A stretch of DNA of 11,710 nucleotides, taken from assembly GCA_964407665.1 (NCBI GenBank), contig CAYOWK010000078.1, positions 1-11,710 on the forward strand, in the 5' to 3' direction. Below the pieces are notes generated by a model that ran no database searches, was not told the DNA's origin, and saw only the letters and a program-made list of their open reading frames with translations. The first letter of the stretch is position 1. The number at the start of each line of letters is the position of its first letter. This DNA comes from CAYOWK01 sp964407665. Its GTDB lineage: Bacteria > Pseudomonadota > Alphaproteobacteria > Caulobacterales > Hyphomonadaceae. Positions 1 to 5,605 of this stretch are shown here, one piece after another. Position numbers and translations under genes: made by a program.

Positions 1-1
1 C

Positions 2-529
2 TGCTACGTCACGCCCAAGGAGCACCTCGGCCTGCCCGACCGCGACGACGTGAAGGTGGGCGTCATCACCTACAAGATCGCCGCCCACGCCGCCGACCTC
101 GCCAAGGGCCACCCCGCCGCCAAGCTCCGCGACGACGCCCTCTCACGGGCCCGCTTCGAGTTCCGCTGGGAGGACCAGTTCAACCTGTCGCTGGACCCCG
201 AGACCGCGAAGGATTTCCACGACGCCACCCTGCCGAAGGACGCCCACAAGACGGCCCACTTCTGCTCGATGTGCGGCCCCAAATTCTGCTCGATGAAGAT
301 CACGCAGGACGTCCGCGACTACACGGCGACCCTGAACCAGCCTCTCGAAGCGGCTCATCCTGAGGAGCCCGGCGCGGCCGGGCGTCTCGAAGGACGAGCC
401 GCGGCTGGCGCCGCCCTCACCCCCGAACAGATCGCCGCCGGCATGTCTGACATGTCCGCGAAGTTCGCCGAAGTCGGCAAGGAGCTCTACGTCTCGGAGA
501 CCGGCGCAAAGCGCGAGGCGATTGACTAG
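2..529 (+). CDS. thiC: Phosphomethylpyrimidine synthase ThiC, C-terminal part (5' end outside window)
   Basis: ThiC is a radical-SAM enzyme that rearranges aminoimidazole ribotide into hydroxymethylpyrimidine phosphate for thiamin synthesis in the cytoplasm. Only the last 176 residues are present, in frame from base 2 to a TAG stop. The family signature is clear: the tail has the cluster motif FCSMCGPKFCSMKI, whose cysteines at 263, 272 and 287 fit the CxxCxxxxC [4Fe-4S] site, followed by the usual QDVRDY. The conserved terminal helix (AAGMSDMSAKF...GKELYV) is also present. Between them ThiC normally has a short linker. Here the linker holds an extra 24 codons encoded by a hairpin repeat (337-408) that keeps the frame, so the enzyme is probably functional. 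A diverged second copy of this C-terminus lies at about 2051-2185. Identification is near certain; upstream control cannot be seen. Confidence 0.96.
   Translation, partial: CYVTPKEHLGLPDRDDVKVGVITYKIAAHAADLAKGHPAAKLRDDALSRARFEFRWEDQFNLSLDPETAKDFHDATLPKDAHKTAHFCSMCGPKFCSMKITQDVRDYTATLNQPLEAAHPEEPGAAGRLEGRAAAGAALTPEQIAAGMSDMSAKFAEVGKELYVSETGAKREAID
337..408. repeat. In-frame palindromic element inside thiC
   Basis: A 72-nt imperfect hairpin lies wholly inside the thiC reading frame. The right arm (391-408) pairs with the left arm made of 337-342 plus 350-361: 18 positions with one mismatch and a 7-nt bulge (343-349). The core is a perfect 7-bp stem, 367-373 with 377-383. It contains TCATCCTGAGGAGC and GTCTCGAAGGAC, the hallmark halves of a dispersed alphaproteobacterial repeat also seen at 5441-5468 and 11575-11612. 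Its length is exactly 24 codons and it adds an Ala/Gly/Glu-rich peptide to the linker between the Fe-S motif and the terminal helix. In-frame palindromic elements inside genes are known from Rickettsia (RPEs); the analogy is inference. Confidence 0.8.
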
Positions 530-560
530 ACTCCCCCCGCCCCCGCTGCTCCATCCATAG

Positions 561-731
561 CGCCTCATGGTGAGCAGCGGGCGCAGCCCGCGCCCGTCGA
601 ACCACGAGGCGCGGCGGGCGCTGACCTCTCCTTGGCTGCCTGCCCTGCCGCCAGCATGAACCAGCCGCCTGCAAGCCTGCCCTCGTGGTTCGACGGGCGC
701 CACGCTTCGCGAGGCTGCTCACCATGAGGGC
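561..731. repeat. Composite inverted-repeat element, copy 1 (two hairpins, REPIN-like)
   Basis: Two hairpins face each other. The first has arms 561-571 and 601-611 (CGCCTCATGGT / ACCACGAGGCG, one mismatch) around an inner perfect stem 577-582/586-591. The second has arms 679-689 and 721-731, with the same sequences in reverse order. About 67 nt of spacer separates them. A second composite copy lies in the opposite orientation at 5402-5605. The two share a 30-nt identical stretch (594-623 here, 5542-5571 there, on opposite strands) that includes spacer sequence, so the whole composite is the repeated unit. No transposase is visible. Apart from this element and the hairpin just after it, the thiC-to-829 interval (530-828) shows no gene. 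Confidence 0.75.
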
Positions 732-782
732 TACCGGGCAATTCCGGTAGTCGGGAGAGCGTCTCATGGTGACCAGCACGCG
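731..782. repeat. Small hairpin and solitary half-repeat
   Basis: CTACCGG (731-737) and CCGGTAG (744-750) form a perfect 7-bp stem with a 6-nt loop and no following T-tract. At 763-772 the sequence CTCATGGTGA repeats the outer arm of the neighbouring composite element, but its matching second arm is not found. This looks like a decayed or half copy. Confidence 0.4.
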
Positions 783-828
783 CGGCGGCCACCCCTCTCC
801 CCGCTCGCAGGCCTCTGCGCGGACGGGC

Positions 829-1248
829 TCAGCAATCCCCGTCACGCTGCAGCGATATCCGCACGGTCAGGCGCTGGCGGCCGCCCTGTCCGTCCGTGTT
901 CATCAGCACGCCGCCCGACACGGTGAGCGACGTGCTCCCGGAACCGAGTACGGTGAACGTGCCCTCCACCAGCGAGCCGGAGCAGCTGACATCATAGACG
1001 CCGCCGCCACGCGCCGACGTGCTGCAGGCGGAATTGTAGTCGTTCAGATAGGCCGCCACCACATGCGCCGGGTCGCGGAAATCCTCCATGTCGGAGAGGC
1101 AGATCTGCTCCCCTCCGCTGCCATGGTCGGCCGACCAGGTCAGCGTGTACTTGCCCGCCGCGAGGCCCGACCCGCCTTCAGCCAGCGCCACGCCCGACAT
1201 CCCGGCCAGAGCCATCGCCGCCAGCCCGCCCAGCACCTTCAGCCTCAT
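829..1248 (-). CDS. Small secreted protein, DUF3617-like
   Basis: This is a 139-residue protein with a Sec-type signal peptide: MRLK, a hydrophobic stretch to about residue 21, and an ALA-type cleavage site. It is therefore probably periplasmic. After cleavage it starts with LAAGKYTL, then has ICLSD, a central ACS, a CSGS segment followed by EGTF, and a C-terminal cysteine. The order GKY...C...C...C-G...GTF resembles the DUF3617 family of small alphaproteobacterial envelope proteins, whose function is unknown. The four cysteines could form two disulfides. The ATG at 1246-1248 is preferred because it gives a normal signal peptide. A GTG five codons upstream is the alternative. It lies 73 nt downstream of the XRE regulator on the same strand and may be read from its own promoter. 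The family match is by eye only. Confidence 0.7.
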   Translation of the reverse strand: MRLKVLGGLAAMALAGMSGVALAEGGSGLAAGKYTLTWSADHGSGGEQICLSDMEDFRDPAHVVAAYLNDYNSACSTSARGGGVYDVSCSGSLVEGTFTVLGSGSTSLTVSGGVLMNTDGQGGRQRLTVRISLQRDGDC

Positions 1249-1321
1249 CCGCCCAGTCTCCACACTCGCTGAATGGCTTTATAGCGCGCCGCCCGGCAGT
1301 GGCTACAGCCTGCCCCCGCGT

Positions 1322-1528
1322 CTACTCCAGCTCGAACAGCGCCTCCACCTTCGTCCCCAGCGCCTCCGCCAGCTTCAGCGCCAGCAGCGTGGAGGGGATG
1401 AACACGCCGTTCTCCACGGTGTTGATCGTCTTGCGCGACACCTCGACCCGCACCGCAAGCTCGGCCTGCGTCAGGCCCGCCTGCGTGCGCACGGCCTTGA
1501 GATGGGTCACCAGCCGCCGCTCAGCCAT
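1322..1528 (-). CDS. Small XRE/Cro-type helix-turn-helix regulator
   Basis: This is a 68-residue DNA-binding protein made almost entirely of one HTH_3 domain. Helix 2-turn-helix 3 is at about residues 19-38 (LTQAELAVRVEVSRKTINTV), followed by ENG and the typical PSTLLALKLAEALGTKVEALFELE tail. Regulators this small act as dimeric repressors in the cytoplasm. Its start codon lies inside the 3' end of the upstream membrane-protein gene (8-nt overlap, 1521-1528), so the two are translationally coupled. Pairs of a short XRE regulator and a four-helix membrane protein are common in bacteria, and the regulator usually controls its own operon. An inverted-repeat operator candidate sits before the pair at 1988-2020. 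Ligand and targets are unknown. Confidence 0.88.
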   Translation of the reverse strand: MAERRLVTHLKAVRTQAGLTQAELAVRVEVSRKTINTVENGVFIPSTLLALKLAEALGTKVEALFELE

Positions 1529-1958
1529 CGGCTTCGCCGCGTCCCTCCAGCAGGGCGAACCGCACCGCCGCCACGAACACCCCCGCCATCAGCACCAGCG
1601 GCAGGATCTCCAGCGCGCTCACCGGCGCAAACAAGCTGACCATCAGCGCCGCCGCCCCGCCCGCCACCGTCGCCAGAAAGCCGGCCCGCGCCGCCGATGC
1701 GCGGTTCTCGCGCGACAGCTCGTCATCCAGCCCCGGCGTGCGCGCCATGAAGCTGAACGCCGTGGTCGACCGCAGCGCCAGCACCAGCGCCAGCACGCAG
1801 AACGCCGCCACGCGCACAATGTCCACCGCGCGCGCCGCCCCCGCCTCGACCGGCGCCGCCACGCTCACCGCCTGCAGCGCCACCAGAACCAGGAAGATCG
1901 CCCCCGCCAGTATCGCCCGCCGCCGCCCCCGCCCACGCCTGTCCAGATCCACCGCCAT
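1521..1958 (-). CDS. Four-helix membrane protein paired with XRE regulator
   Basis: This is a 145-residue inner-membrane protein of unknown function. Hydrophobic segments lie at about residues 15-34, 44-62, 93-112 and 116-136. A polar loop between the second and third contains GLDDELSRENRASAARAGF. An acidic/basic loop of this kind is typical of the DUF2178-like membrane partners of small XRE regulators. The N-terminus is Arg-rich (RRGRGRRR), which favours an inside orientation. The ATG at 1956-1958 is chosen because the purine-rich GGGGTGAGG sits just upstream on the coding strand. A TTG at 1977-1979 would add seven residues but has no ribosome site. It overlaps the XRE gene by 8 nt and is the first gene of that operon. 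A signal-sensing or anti-regulator role is inference. Confidence 0.8.
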   Translation of the reverse strand: MAVDLDRRGRGRRRAILAGAIFLVLVALQAVSVAAPVEAGAARAVDIVRVAAFCVLALVLALRSTTAFSFMARTPGLDDELSRENRASAARAGFLATVAGGAAALMVSLFAPVSALEILPLVLMAGVFVAAVRFALLEGRGEADG

Positions 1959-1987
1959 CCGCCTCACCCCTTCGACCAACTGGCTTG

Positions 1988-2020
1988 AGGTGTCACCTTG
2001 GGGTTACTTTTGTCAAGGTG
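1988..2020 (-). promoter_or_regulatory. Operator/promoter candidate of the membrane protein-XRE operon
   Basis: CACCTTG (1994-2000) and CAAGGTG (2014-2020) form a perfect 7-bp inverted repeat. A third half-site AGGTG (1988-1992) makes a second, tighter inverted repeat with CACCT (1994-1998). On the minus strand a perfect TTGACA (-35; 2016 down to 2011) lies inside the repeat. The -10 region at standard spacing is poor (ACACCT). Three half-sites 30-60 nt before the first gene suit autorepression by the XRE protein. No binding data exist. Confidence 0.45.
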
Positions 2021-2050
2021 GGCTGCGCAGAGACACCCGCGGCGACGAGT

Positions 2051-2185
2051 GATCCCGACGGCGCGGCGCAACTTTTGGCGCGCGAGGAGATCGCGGCCGG
2101 AAAGCACGAAATGAACGCAAATTTTTTCGACGTGGGCGAGGCGCTTTACCTAAGAGAGACAAGCGAAACGCGTGAGCCGATCGAC
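2051..2185 (+). pseudogene. Diverged, broken copy of the thiC 3' end
   Basis: In plus-strand frame 2, REEIAAGKHEMNANFF and VGEALYL...ETREPID align without gaps to the true ThiC C-terminus EQIAAGMSDMSAKF and VGKELYV...AKREAID. About 17 of 32 residues are identical from IAAG to the terminal ID. Many differing codons differ only at the third position, so the copy evolved as coding sequence before it was broken. The Fe-S motif and everything upstream are absent. The stop is lost: the TAG after the terminal Asp of real thiC corresponds here to AGA, and the frame runs on. The upstream part (2051-2083) is a plausible ThiC linker but less certain. It has the same orientation as thiC and lies right beside the reverse transcriptase gene. 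Confidence 0.7.
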
Positions 2186-2293
2186 AGACCAAAGCCCCCC
2201 AACCCCGGCCGAACCGCACACGCCCCCTCCCACCGAGACAACCGAGGGCCTAGCCTATCGGGACACACGCAGTTCACGCCGATGACGATCCAC

Positions 2294-3886
2294 TCACTGG
2301 TACTCCACATTGTTGGCACTGGATCCGCGAAAGGCGAAAGCGCTCTGCAAGAAGGAGATGTGAGTGACGGTTCTGGCTTTTCGCTTTCGTTTATAAAACT
2401 CCACATCCCTCGCGTCCAACTCCGTGAAATACTCATCGCTGGAAATAAATTTCTTGTCCACCGACGTCGACCACCAACCCTTTCGGGTTGCCTCATAGGC
2501 GGTAAGCCACATCTCCGATTTCAATCCAGAGCTATTCGCAAACGACATCCAATAGCTGTCGTCCAAATTACCAATTATCTGCCCGGCATCAGAAAGGTCC
2601 ATCGCGATCATCGCGCATGCGCCACTTCTAAGCTTCACGACATTACCCAAGGCATCTTCATTGATTTTTATGTTTAGCTCTCTCGCACAAAACAACAGCC
2701 AATTTACTTCCGAAGTATGACCGGCTGCCGATTCCAGTATTAGCATTTCATGAATGAAGTTTGTTATAAGAGTTTTTATTGGTAGACGCCTCCTATCCGA
2801 CTTTGCCGTAGCCAGAAATTCTGTGACATATGTGATGCAAGTAGTTGAACGACGCGCGCAATAGAGCATCCAGTCGATCAAGTGATACCAATTTTCCTCA
2901 TCAATTTTGAAGGCCGCCGCTCTCTTAATCGCAAAAAGTAGAACATTTTCTCTTGGATGGGCGTCAGCAAGATGAAGCGCTTGTTCAAAATAGGAATCAA
3001 GACTATCACGCTGCCTTGATGATCCGCCCGGAATAACAAAATTGCGGACATAGTTGATCCACTCGGGCGCGTGTGGGTGACCAATTCCATGAACCGTTGT
3101 TTTCTCCGCAGCTAGATCCAGATCGTATTCATACAGGGACGAAGATAGCTTTGAAAGCAGTGCGTCAGGAGACTCATCTCTAGACACGCCGATGATGAAA
3201 TCATCAACGTAGCGAACACCTCGAATCGATAGATCTGGTATATTTTTTATAACATCTTGCTCAAGCTCCGTTACAATAAGTTCCGATATAATCCTAGAGG
3301 TGTCCGGGCCAATCGGGATGCCGATCGTCTGGTTCATCTGTCCCGAACGAACAGCTGCATCCAATTTATTGGCATAAGAATTTTTATAGGCGGCGCTTTG
3401 CATGTTTGCCTTCACCCAAGGCTTCCCATGAATGGCCCATCCGATCGAGTGCGTATAAATTGATGGATAAAAGCGAACGATATCTGTTTTTATATAGCGG
3501 CCATAGCGAGCCAGAATTCGCACTTTTCTTCGATTTACTGCTGGAAAATCCACTCCGGGAACCGCCCGCCCCCCGGCAGCGGGCCGGAGTGGCTTAAACT
3601 CACTTATTGTGGATCTGTTGATTTTATTTTTTATATCGATCCAGTTTTCAGAAATAAGCTCCGAAACACGCAGTTGATTTATCGGGTTTACGATTGATAT
3701 ATTACGTCTAGCATGCCCAAAACGGGGATGATTGAGTTTCTCCGGCTGAGTAAAGTATTTTTCGATTTTTTTGGCCTTCCACAAAACCGACAAACTTTCC
3801 GCCTCCTTGCCGAAATCTTCAGCAGTGAACGGCCTTGGAAGCTCTAGAGGAAAATAACCTCTCGTGATCAGACGTTTGAGCTTCAT
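2294..3886 (-). CDS. Reverse transcriptase of the Abi/UG (defence-associated, DRT-like) type
   Basis: This is a 530-residue RNA-directed DNA polymerase. Motif A is KTDIVRFYPSIYTH (catalytic D135, FY at 139-140), motif B is NQTIGIPIGPDTSRIISE (185-202), motif C is RYVDDF (D228, D229), and motif D has EK at 261-262. All catalytic aspartates are present. The N-terminus (RGYFPLELPRPFT) matches the opening of single-gene bacterial RTs from the unknown-group/abortive-infection clade as I recall them. Residues 300-530 are a helix-rich domain with no maturase or HNH motif, which argues against a group II intron or DGR. The start is supported by AGGGGA six bases upstream. The gene is visibly AT-rich against GC-rich neighbours on both sides, which suggests recent transfer. 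Such RTs defend against phages, often with a structured upstream ncRNA. The exact class cannot be assigned by eye. Confidence 0.88.
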   Translation of the reverse strand: MKLKRLITRGYFPLELPRPFTAEDFGKEAESLSVLWKAKKIEKYFTQPEKLNHPRFGHARRNISIVNPINQLRVSELISENWIDIKNKINRSTISEFKPLRPAAGGRAVPGVDFPAVNRRKVRILARYGRYIKTDIVRFYPSIYTHSIGWAIHGKPWVKANMQSAAYKNSYANKLDAAVRSGQMNQTIGIPIGPDTSRIISELIVTELEQDVIKNIPDLSIRGVRYVDDFIIGVSRDESPDALLSKLSSSLYEYDLDLAAEKTTVHGIGHPHAPEWINYVRNFVIPGGSSRQRDSLDSYFEQALHLADAHPRENVLLFAIKRAAAFKIDEENWYHLIDWMLYCARRSTTCITYVTEFLATAKSDRRRLPIKTLITNFIHEMLILESAAGHTSEVNWLLFCARELNIKINEDALGNVVKLRSGACAMIAMDLSDAGQIIGNLDDSYWMSFANSSGLKSEMWLTAYEATRKGWWSTSVDKKFISSDEYFTELDARDVEFYKRKRKARTVTHISFLQSAFAFRGSSANNVEYQ

Positions 3887-3946
3887 ATTTTTCCCCTTTG
3901 GCCCCTGACGGCTCCTTGGAGAAATATTTGCACGGAATCAACCGGT

Positions 3947-4012
3947 GTGCATTTTTTTGGCGGAGGCCGCGCTCCGCACAGCGCAGGATGTATGGAGCCG
4001 CGCGAAATGCAC
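3947..4012 (-). ncRNA. Candidate structured RNA upstream of the reverse transcriptase
   Basis: Between the RT start (3886) and the divergent gene (4133), GTGCATTT (3947-3954) and AAATGCAC (4005-4012) form a perfect 8-bp outer stem. It encloses a second hairpin, GCGGAG (3960-3965) with CTCCGC (3972-3977). An alternative inner pairing is CGCGCTCC with GGAGCCGCG, with one bulge. A TATA-like CTATAG at 4047-4052 could be a -10 for leftward transcription. Several single-gene defence RTs use an ncRNA encoded just upstream, so position and structure fit. True RNA ends, strand and expression are unknown, and a cruciform or regulatory palindrome is the alternative. Confidence 0.35.
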
Positions 4013-4132
4013 CTTCGCCAACCCCGCCGGGCGGCCCCGTTCCTACCTATAGTCCACATTGCACTCTACCTATTCTCGCAAGCCCGTCCGGTTTCGCTTT
4101 TCGCGGATGCGGGCGCGGGGCATGATGGGGCC

Positions 4133-4576
4133 ATGCGCTTGGACGGTTCAGACACGAACAAGGTCATCGACAGGGCCCTGCGGCGGCAGTGGATGGAAAC
4201 CCATCTGAAGCCGAAGACCCTGATCGGGTGTGCGGTCGGCCTTGTGCTGTTCGTTCTGCTCGTTGTCGCTCCGCCGGTCATGGGACACCTGCGCGCTGCA
4301 CAGCAATTCGATGGTGTGGTGTCTGGCCATACGCGCGGCTCGTTCAGCCCGGCGTCGAAGTTCTATCAACACCCCCTGTACCTGTCCGTGGAGCTTGAAA
4401 ACGGCGAGATGGTCGAGACCCGGCTGCCGAAGGGCAGTCTCTATTTCCCCGACGCGCCCGTACGCCTGAAGGCGTTCCACACGGGCGAGGGAGACGACAG
4501 GCGGGTGTTCTACCGGTTCGACAGCTATGTGCAGGATGGCCCCGAAGCCGGCGCCGCGGCGGAGAACGGGCCGTAA
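4133..4576 (+). CDS. Small single-pass membrane protein, unknown function
   Basis: This is a 147-residue protein I do not recognise. A charged N-terminal segment (residues 1-27, with ALRRQWMETHLKPK) is followed by one membrane helix at about 28-50 (LIGCAVGLVLFVLLVVAPPV). About 95 polar residues follow that would face the periplasm, containing YLSVELENGEMVETRLPKG and a C-terminal RRVFYRFDSYV. The latter part reads like a compact beta-rich domain. The ATG at 4133-4135 is preferred because it has GGGG just upstream and places the helix near the N-terminus. The frame is open upstream to 3947, but that stretch overlaps the AT-rich hairpin before the reverse transcriptase and does not read like protein. 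It is divergent from the RT gene and GC-rich like the chromosome, so probably not part of the RT unit. A perfect 12-bp hairpin follows its stop codon. Confidence 0.65.
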   Translation: MRLDGSDTNKVIDRALRRQWMETHLKPKTLIGCAVGLVLFVLLVVAPPVMGHLRAAQQFDGVVSGHTRGSFSPASKFYQHPLYLSVELENGEMVETRLPKGSLYFPDAPVRLKAFHTGEGDDRRVFYRFDSYVQDGPEAGAAAENGP

Positions 4577-4587
4577 GCCCCGCCGCC

Positions 4588-4616
4588 GTCATCCTCGGGC
4601 TTGTCCCGAGGATGAC
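4588..4616. repeat. Perfect 12-bp hairpin after the membrane protein gene (possible terminator)
   Basis: GTCATCCTCGGG (4588-4599) and CCCGAGGATGAC (4605-4616) pair perfectly around a CTTGT loop, 11 nt after the stop of the upstream gene. There is no T-tract, so classical Rho-independent termination is doubtful. The sequence is of a hairpin type that I know to be frequent between alphaproteobacterial genes, where it may stabilise or end transcripts. Confidence 0.6.
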
Positions 4617-4735
4617 TGTGCTCTCCGGCGAGGCGGCCCCGCGCCGCGCAAGACGCCCTGAATTGTGCGGGATCGTCGCGCATGAATTCGGGGGAACAAC
4701 AGGCGCCGTCTGGAAGCGGACACGCACGCAGCCGT

Positions 4736-4820
4736 GTCCCCCGCGCATGCGGGGGTCCAGACTTAACGCCCTGACCGCACGCGCGAATCTCAAGTCTGGG
4801 CCCTCGCATGCGCGAGGGAC
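4736..4820. repeat. 85-nt composite inverted repeat (second family)
   Basis: The two 29-nt ends (4736-4764 and 4792-4820) are inverted copies of each other, agreeing at about 25 of 29 positions, with a 27-nt spacer. Each end has a perfect 7-bp hairpin (4738-4744/4749-4755 and 4801-4807/4812-4818, loops GCAT and ATGC). Each also has the arm CCAGACTT (4757-4764) or its complement AAGTCTGG (4792-4799). A further 7-bp hairpin (4821-4827/4833-4839) follows at once. The layout, hairpin-spacer-hairpin inverted, parallels the elements at 561-731 and 5402-5605, but the sequence is unrelated. Confidence 0.7.
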
Positions 4821-4839
4821 GCGGCAGCAAAGCTGCCGC

Positions 4840-5401
4840 TCCAACTGGTGGCGCGAAACATTTTTTGCCCGCGGGGTCGGGAGCCGCCCCTATCTTGTCC
4901 CTCGCGCCTGTCACGGGAGGGTTCGGTGGCCACCGAAACATCGAATGACGGGCGCCGGTCGGCGTGGCGGTCTGCCAGCGCCTGTCGGGCTCCCCGTAGT
5001 TGCGGGCCCGGCAGGCGAGGGCGGGCCCGTTATGGCCCCGGTGAACTGAAACCGGGGCGTCCAGGGAGGATCGGTCCTTCCTGCACGCGCGACCCGGCGA
5101 TAGGGCCTGGACCAACGTCCGGCGAGACTTGTGGTCTGGCGGCGCCTCGCAACGGGCGGTGACGTCAGGGCTCCCTCGACCGGGCGGAAATCCTCAACGC
5201 ACCTTGCCGGGACGACAAACGATCGCGGGGCGCGTGGAGACACGCATCCGGCCAGCGGCAACGCTGGCATTGTACTAAACAAGGCGTGCGCCCGCGCGCC
5301 CCGTCCTCCTGTGTTTCGGGAGGGGAGCTACAGCATCACGGACGGGTCGCGCCGGTCCGAACGGAGAACACTGTCTGCTTCACATCACACTTCAAAAGAG
5401 A
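4840..5401. other. Gene-free, hairpin-rich stretch
   Basis: No reading frame here has convincing protein character: all frames give Arg/Pro/Gly-rich sequence without motifs. What can be seen is structure. There is a perfect 16-bp palindrome at 4922-4937 (TTCGGTGG/CCACCGAA). The 8-mer CGGGCCCG, itself a palindrome, occurs twice within about 25 nt near 5005-5030. A 6-bp stem CCCCGG/CCGGGG (5036-5041/5052-5057) has a 10-nt loop. The stretch could be an uncharacterised structured RNA, a decayed mobile element or a long repeat. It does not match RNase P RNA, tmRNA, SRP RNA or a cobalamin riboswitch as far as I can judge by their conserved core sequences. Confidence 0.4.
4899..4918 (+). repeat. Dispersed 20-mer, copy 1
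   Basis: CCCTCGCGCCTGTCACGGGA here is identical to the last 20 nt of the window (11691-11710), and both copies are preceded by an ATCT a few bases upstream. This copy is followed directly by GGG and then the 16-bp palindrome at 4922-4937. How far identity continues past the second copy cannot be seen. Confidence 0.65.
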
Positions 5402-5605
5402 GCCCTCATGGTGAGCAGGCGTGCGAAAGCACGCCGTCGAGTTTATCCTGAGCCTGTCGAAGGATCGAACCACGAGGGCGGGGCTCACAGGACGCAGGTT
5501 CACTCCGTCAACGGCGCGGATCGCCCCAGTGAACAATCAGCCAGCGCCCGCCGCGCCTCGTGGTTCGACGGACGCCGCCTCTCGGCGGCTGCTCACCATG
5601 AGGCG
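5402..5605. repeat. Composite inverted-repeat element, copy 2 (with nested insertion)
   Basis: This has the same design as 561-731 but the opposite orientation. The left hairpin has outer arms GCCCTCATGGT (5402-5412) and ACCACGAGGGC (5469-5479) and an inner perfect stem 5418-5424/5429-5435 with a GAAA loop. The right hairpin has arms 5554-5564 and 5595-5605 and an inner perfect stem 5574-5579/5584-5589 with a TCTC loop. The spacer keeps the 30-nt block shared with copy 1 at its right end (5542-5571). The inner stem sequences differ from copy to copy while remaining paired. That is compensatory change, and it argues for selection on the fold. The left hairpin is interrupted by the 28-nt insert at 5441-5468. 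Confidence 0.75.
5441..5468. repeat. Nested repeat of the TCCTGAG/CGAAGGA family
   Basis: Removing these 28 nt restores the expected join GTCGA-ACCACGAGG seen in copy 1. The insert carries ATCCTGAGCCTGTCGAAGGA, the core of the repeat family also found in thiC and at 11575-11612. TCGA stands at both junctions (5437-5440 and 5465-5468), as a 4-bp target duplication would. TCGA also occurs within the repeat itself, so the duplication is not proven. Confidence 0.6.

Noticed and set aside
143..845. Minus-strand open frames opposite the thiC end and the composite repeat.
   Set aside because: The translations are Arg-rich and motif-free, and they read through the palindromic repeats. The same peptide (ARRASWFDGR) appears from the repeat copy near 5550, showing it is repeat-derived.
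2294..3886. Group II intron or diversity-generating retroelement for the reverse transcriptase.
   Set aside because: No maturase X/En domain, no intron domain V-like hairpin noticed nearby, no template/variable repeat pair or accessory protein gene in the flanks.
3959..3977. Hairpin next to a T7 run (3952-3958) as a terminator.
   Set aside because: The T-run precedes the stem on the plus strand and reads as A after the stem on the minus strand, so it is in the wrong place for either direction.
4905..4916. tRNA-Asp-like anticodon loop text CCTGTCAC.
   Set aside because: The flanking bases do not form an anticodon stem and no acceptor, D or T arms can be drawn.
4612..5451. Several 100-196-codon open frames on both strands in the gene-free stretch.
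   Set aside because: No family resemblance, extreme Arg/Pro/Gly content, and they run across hairpin repeats.
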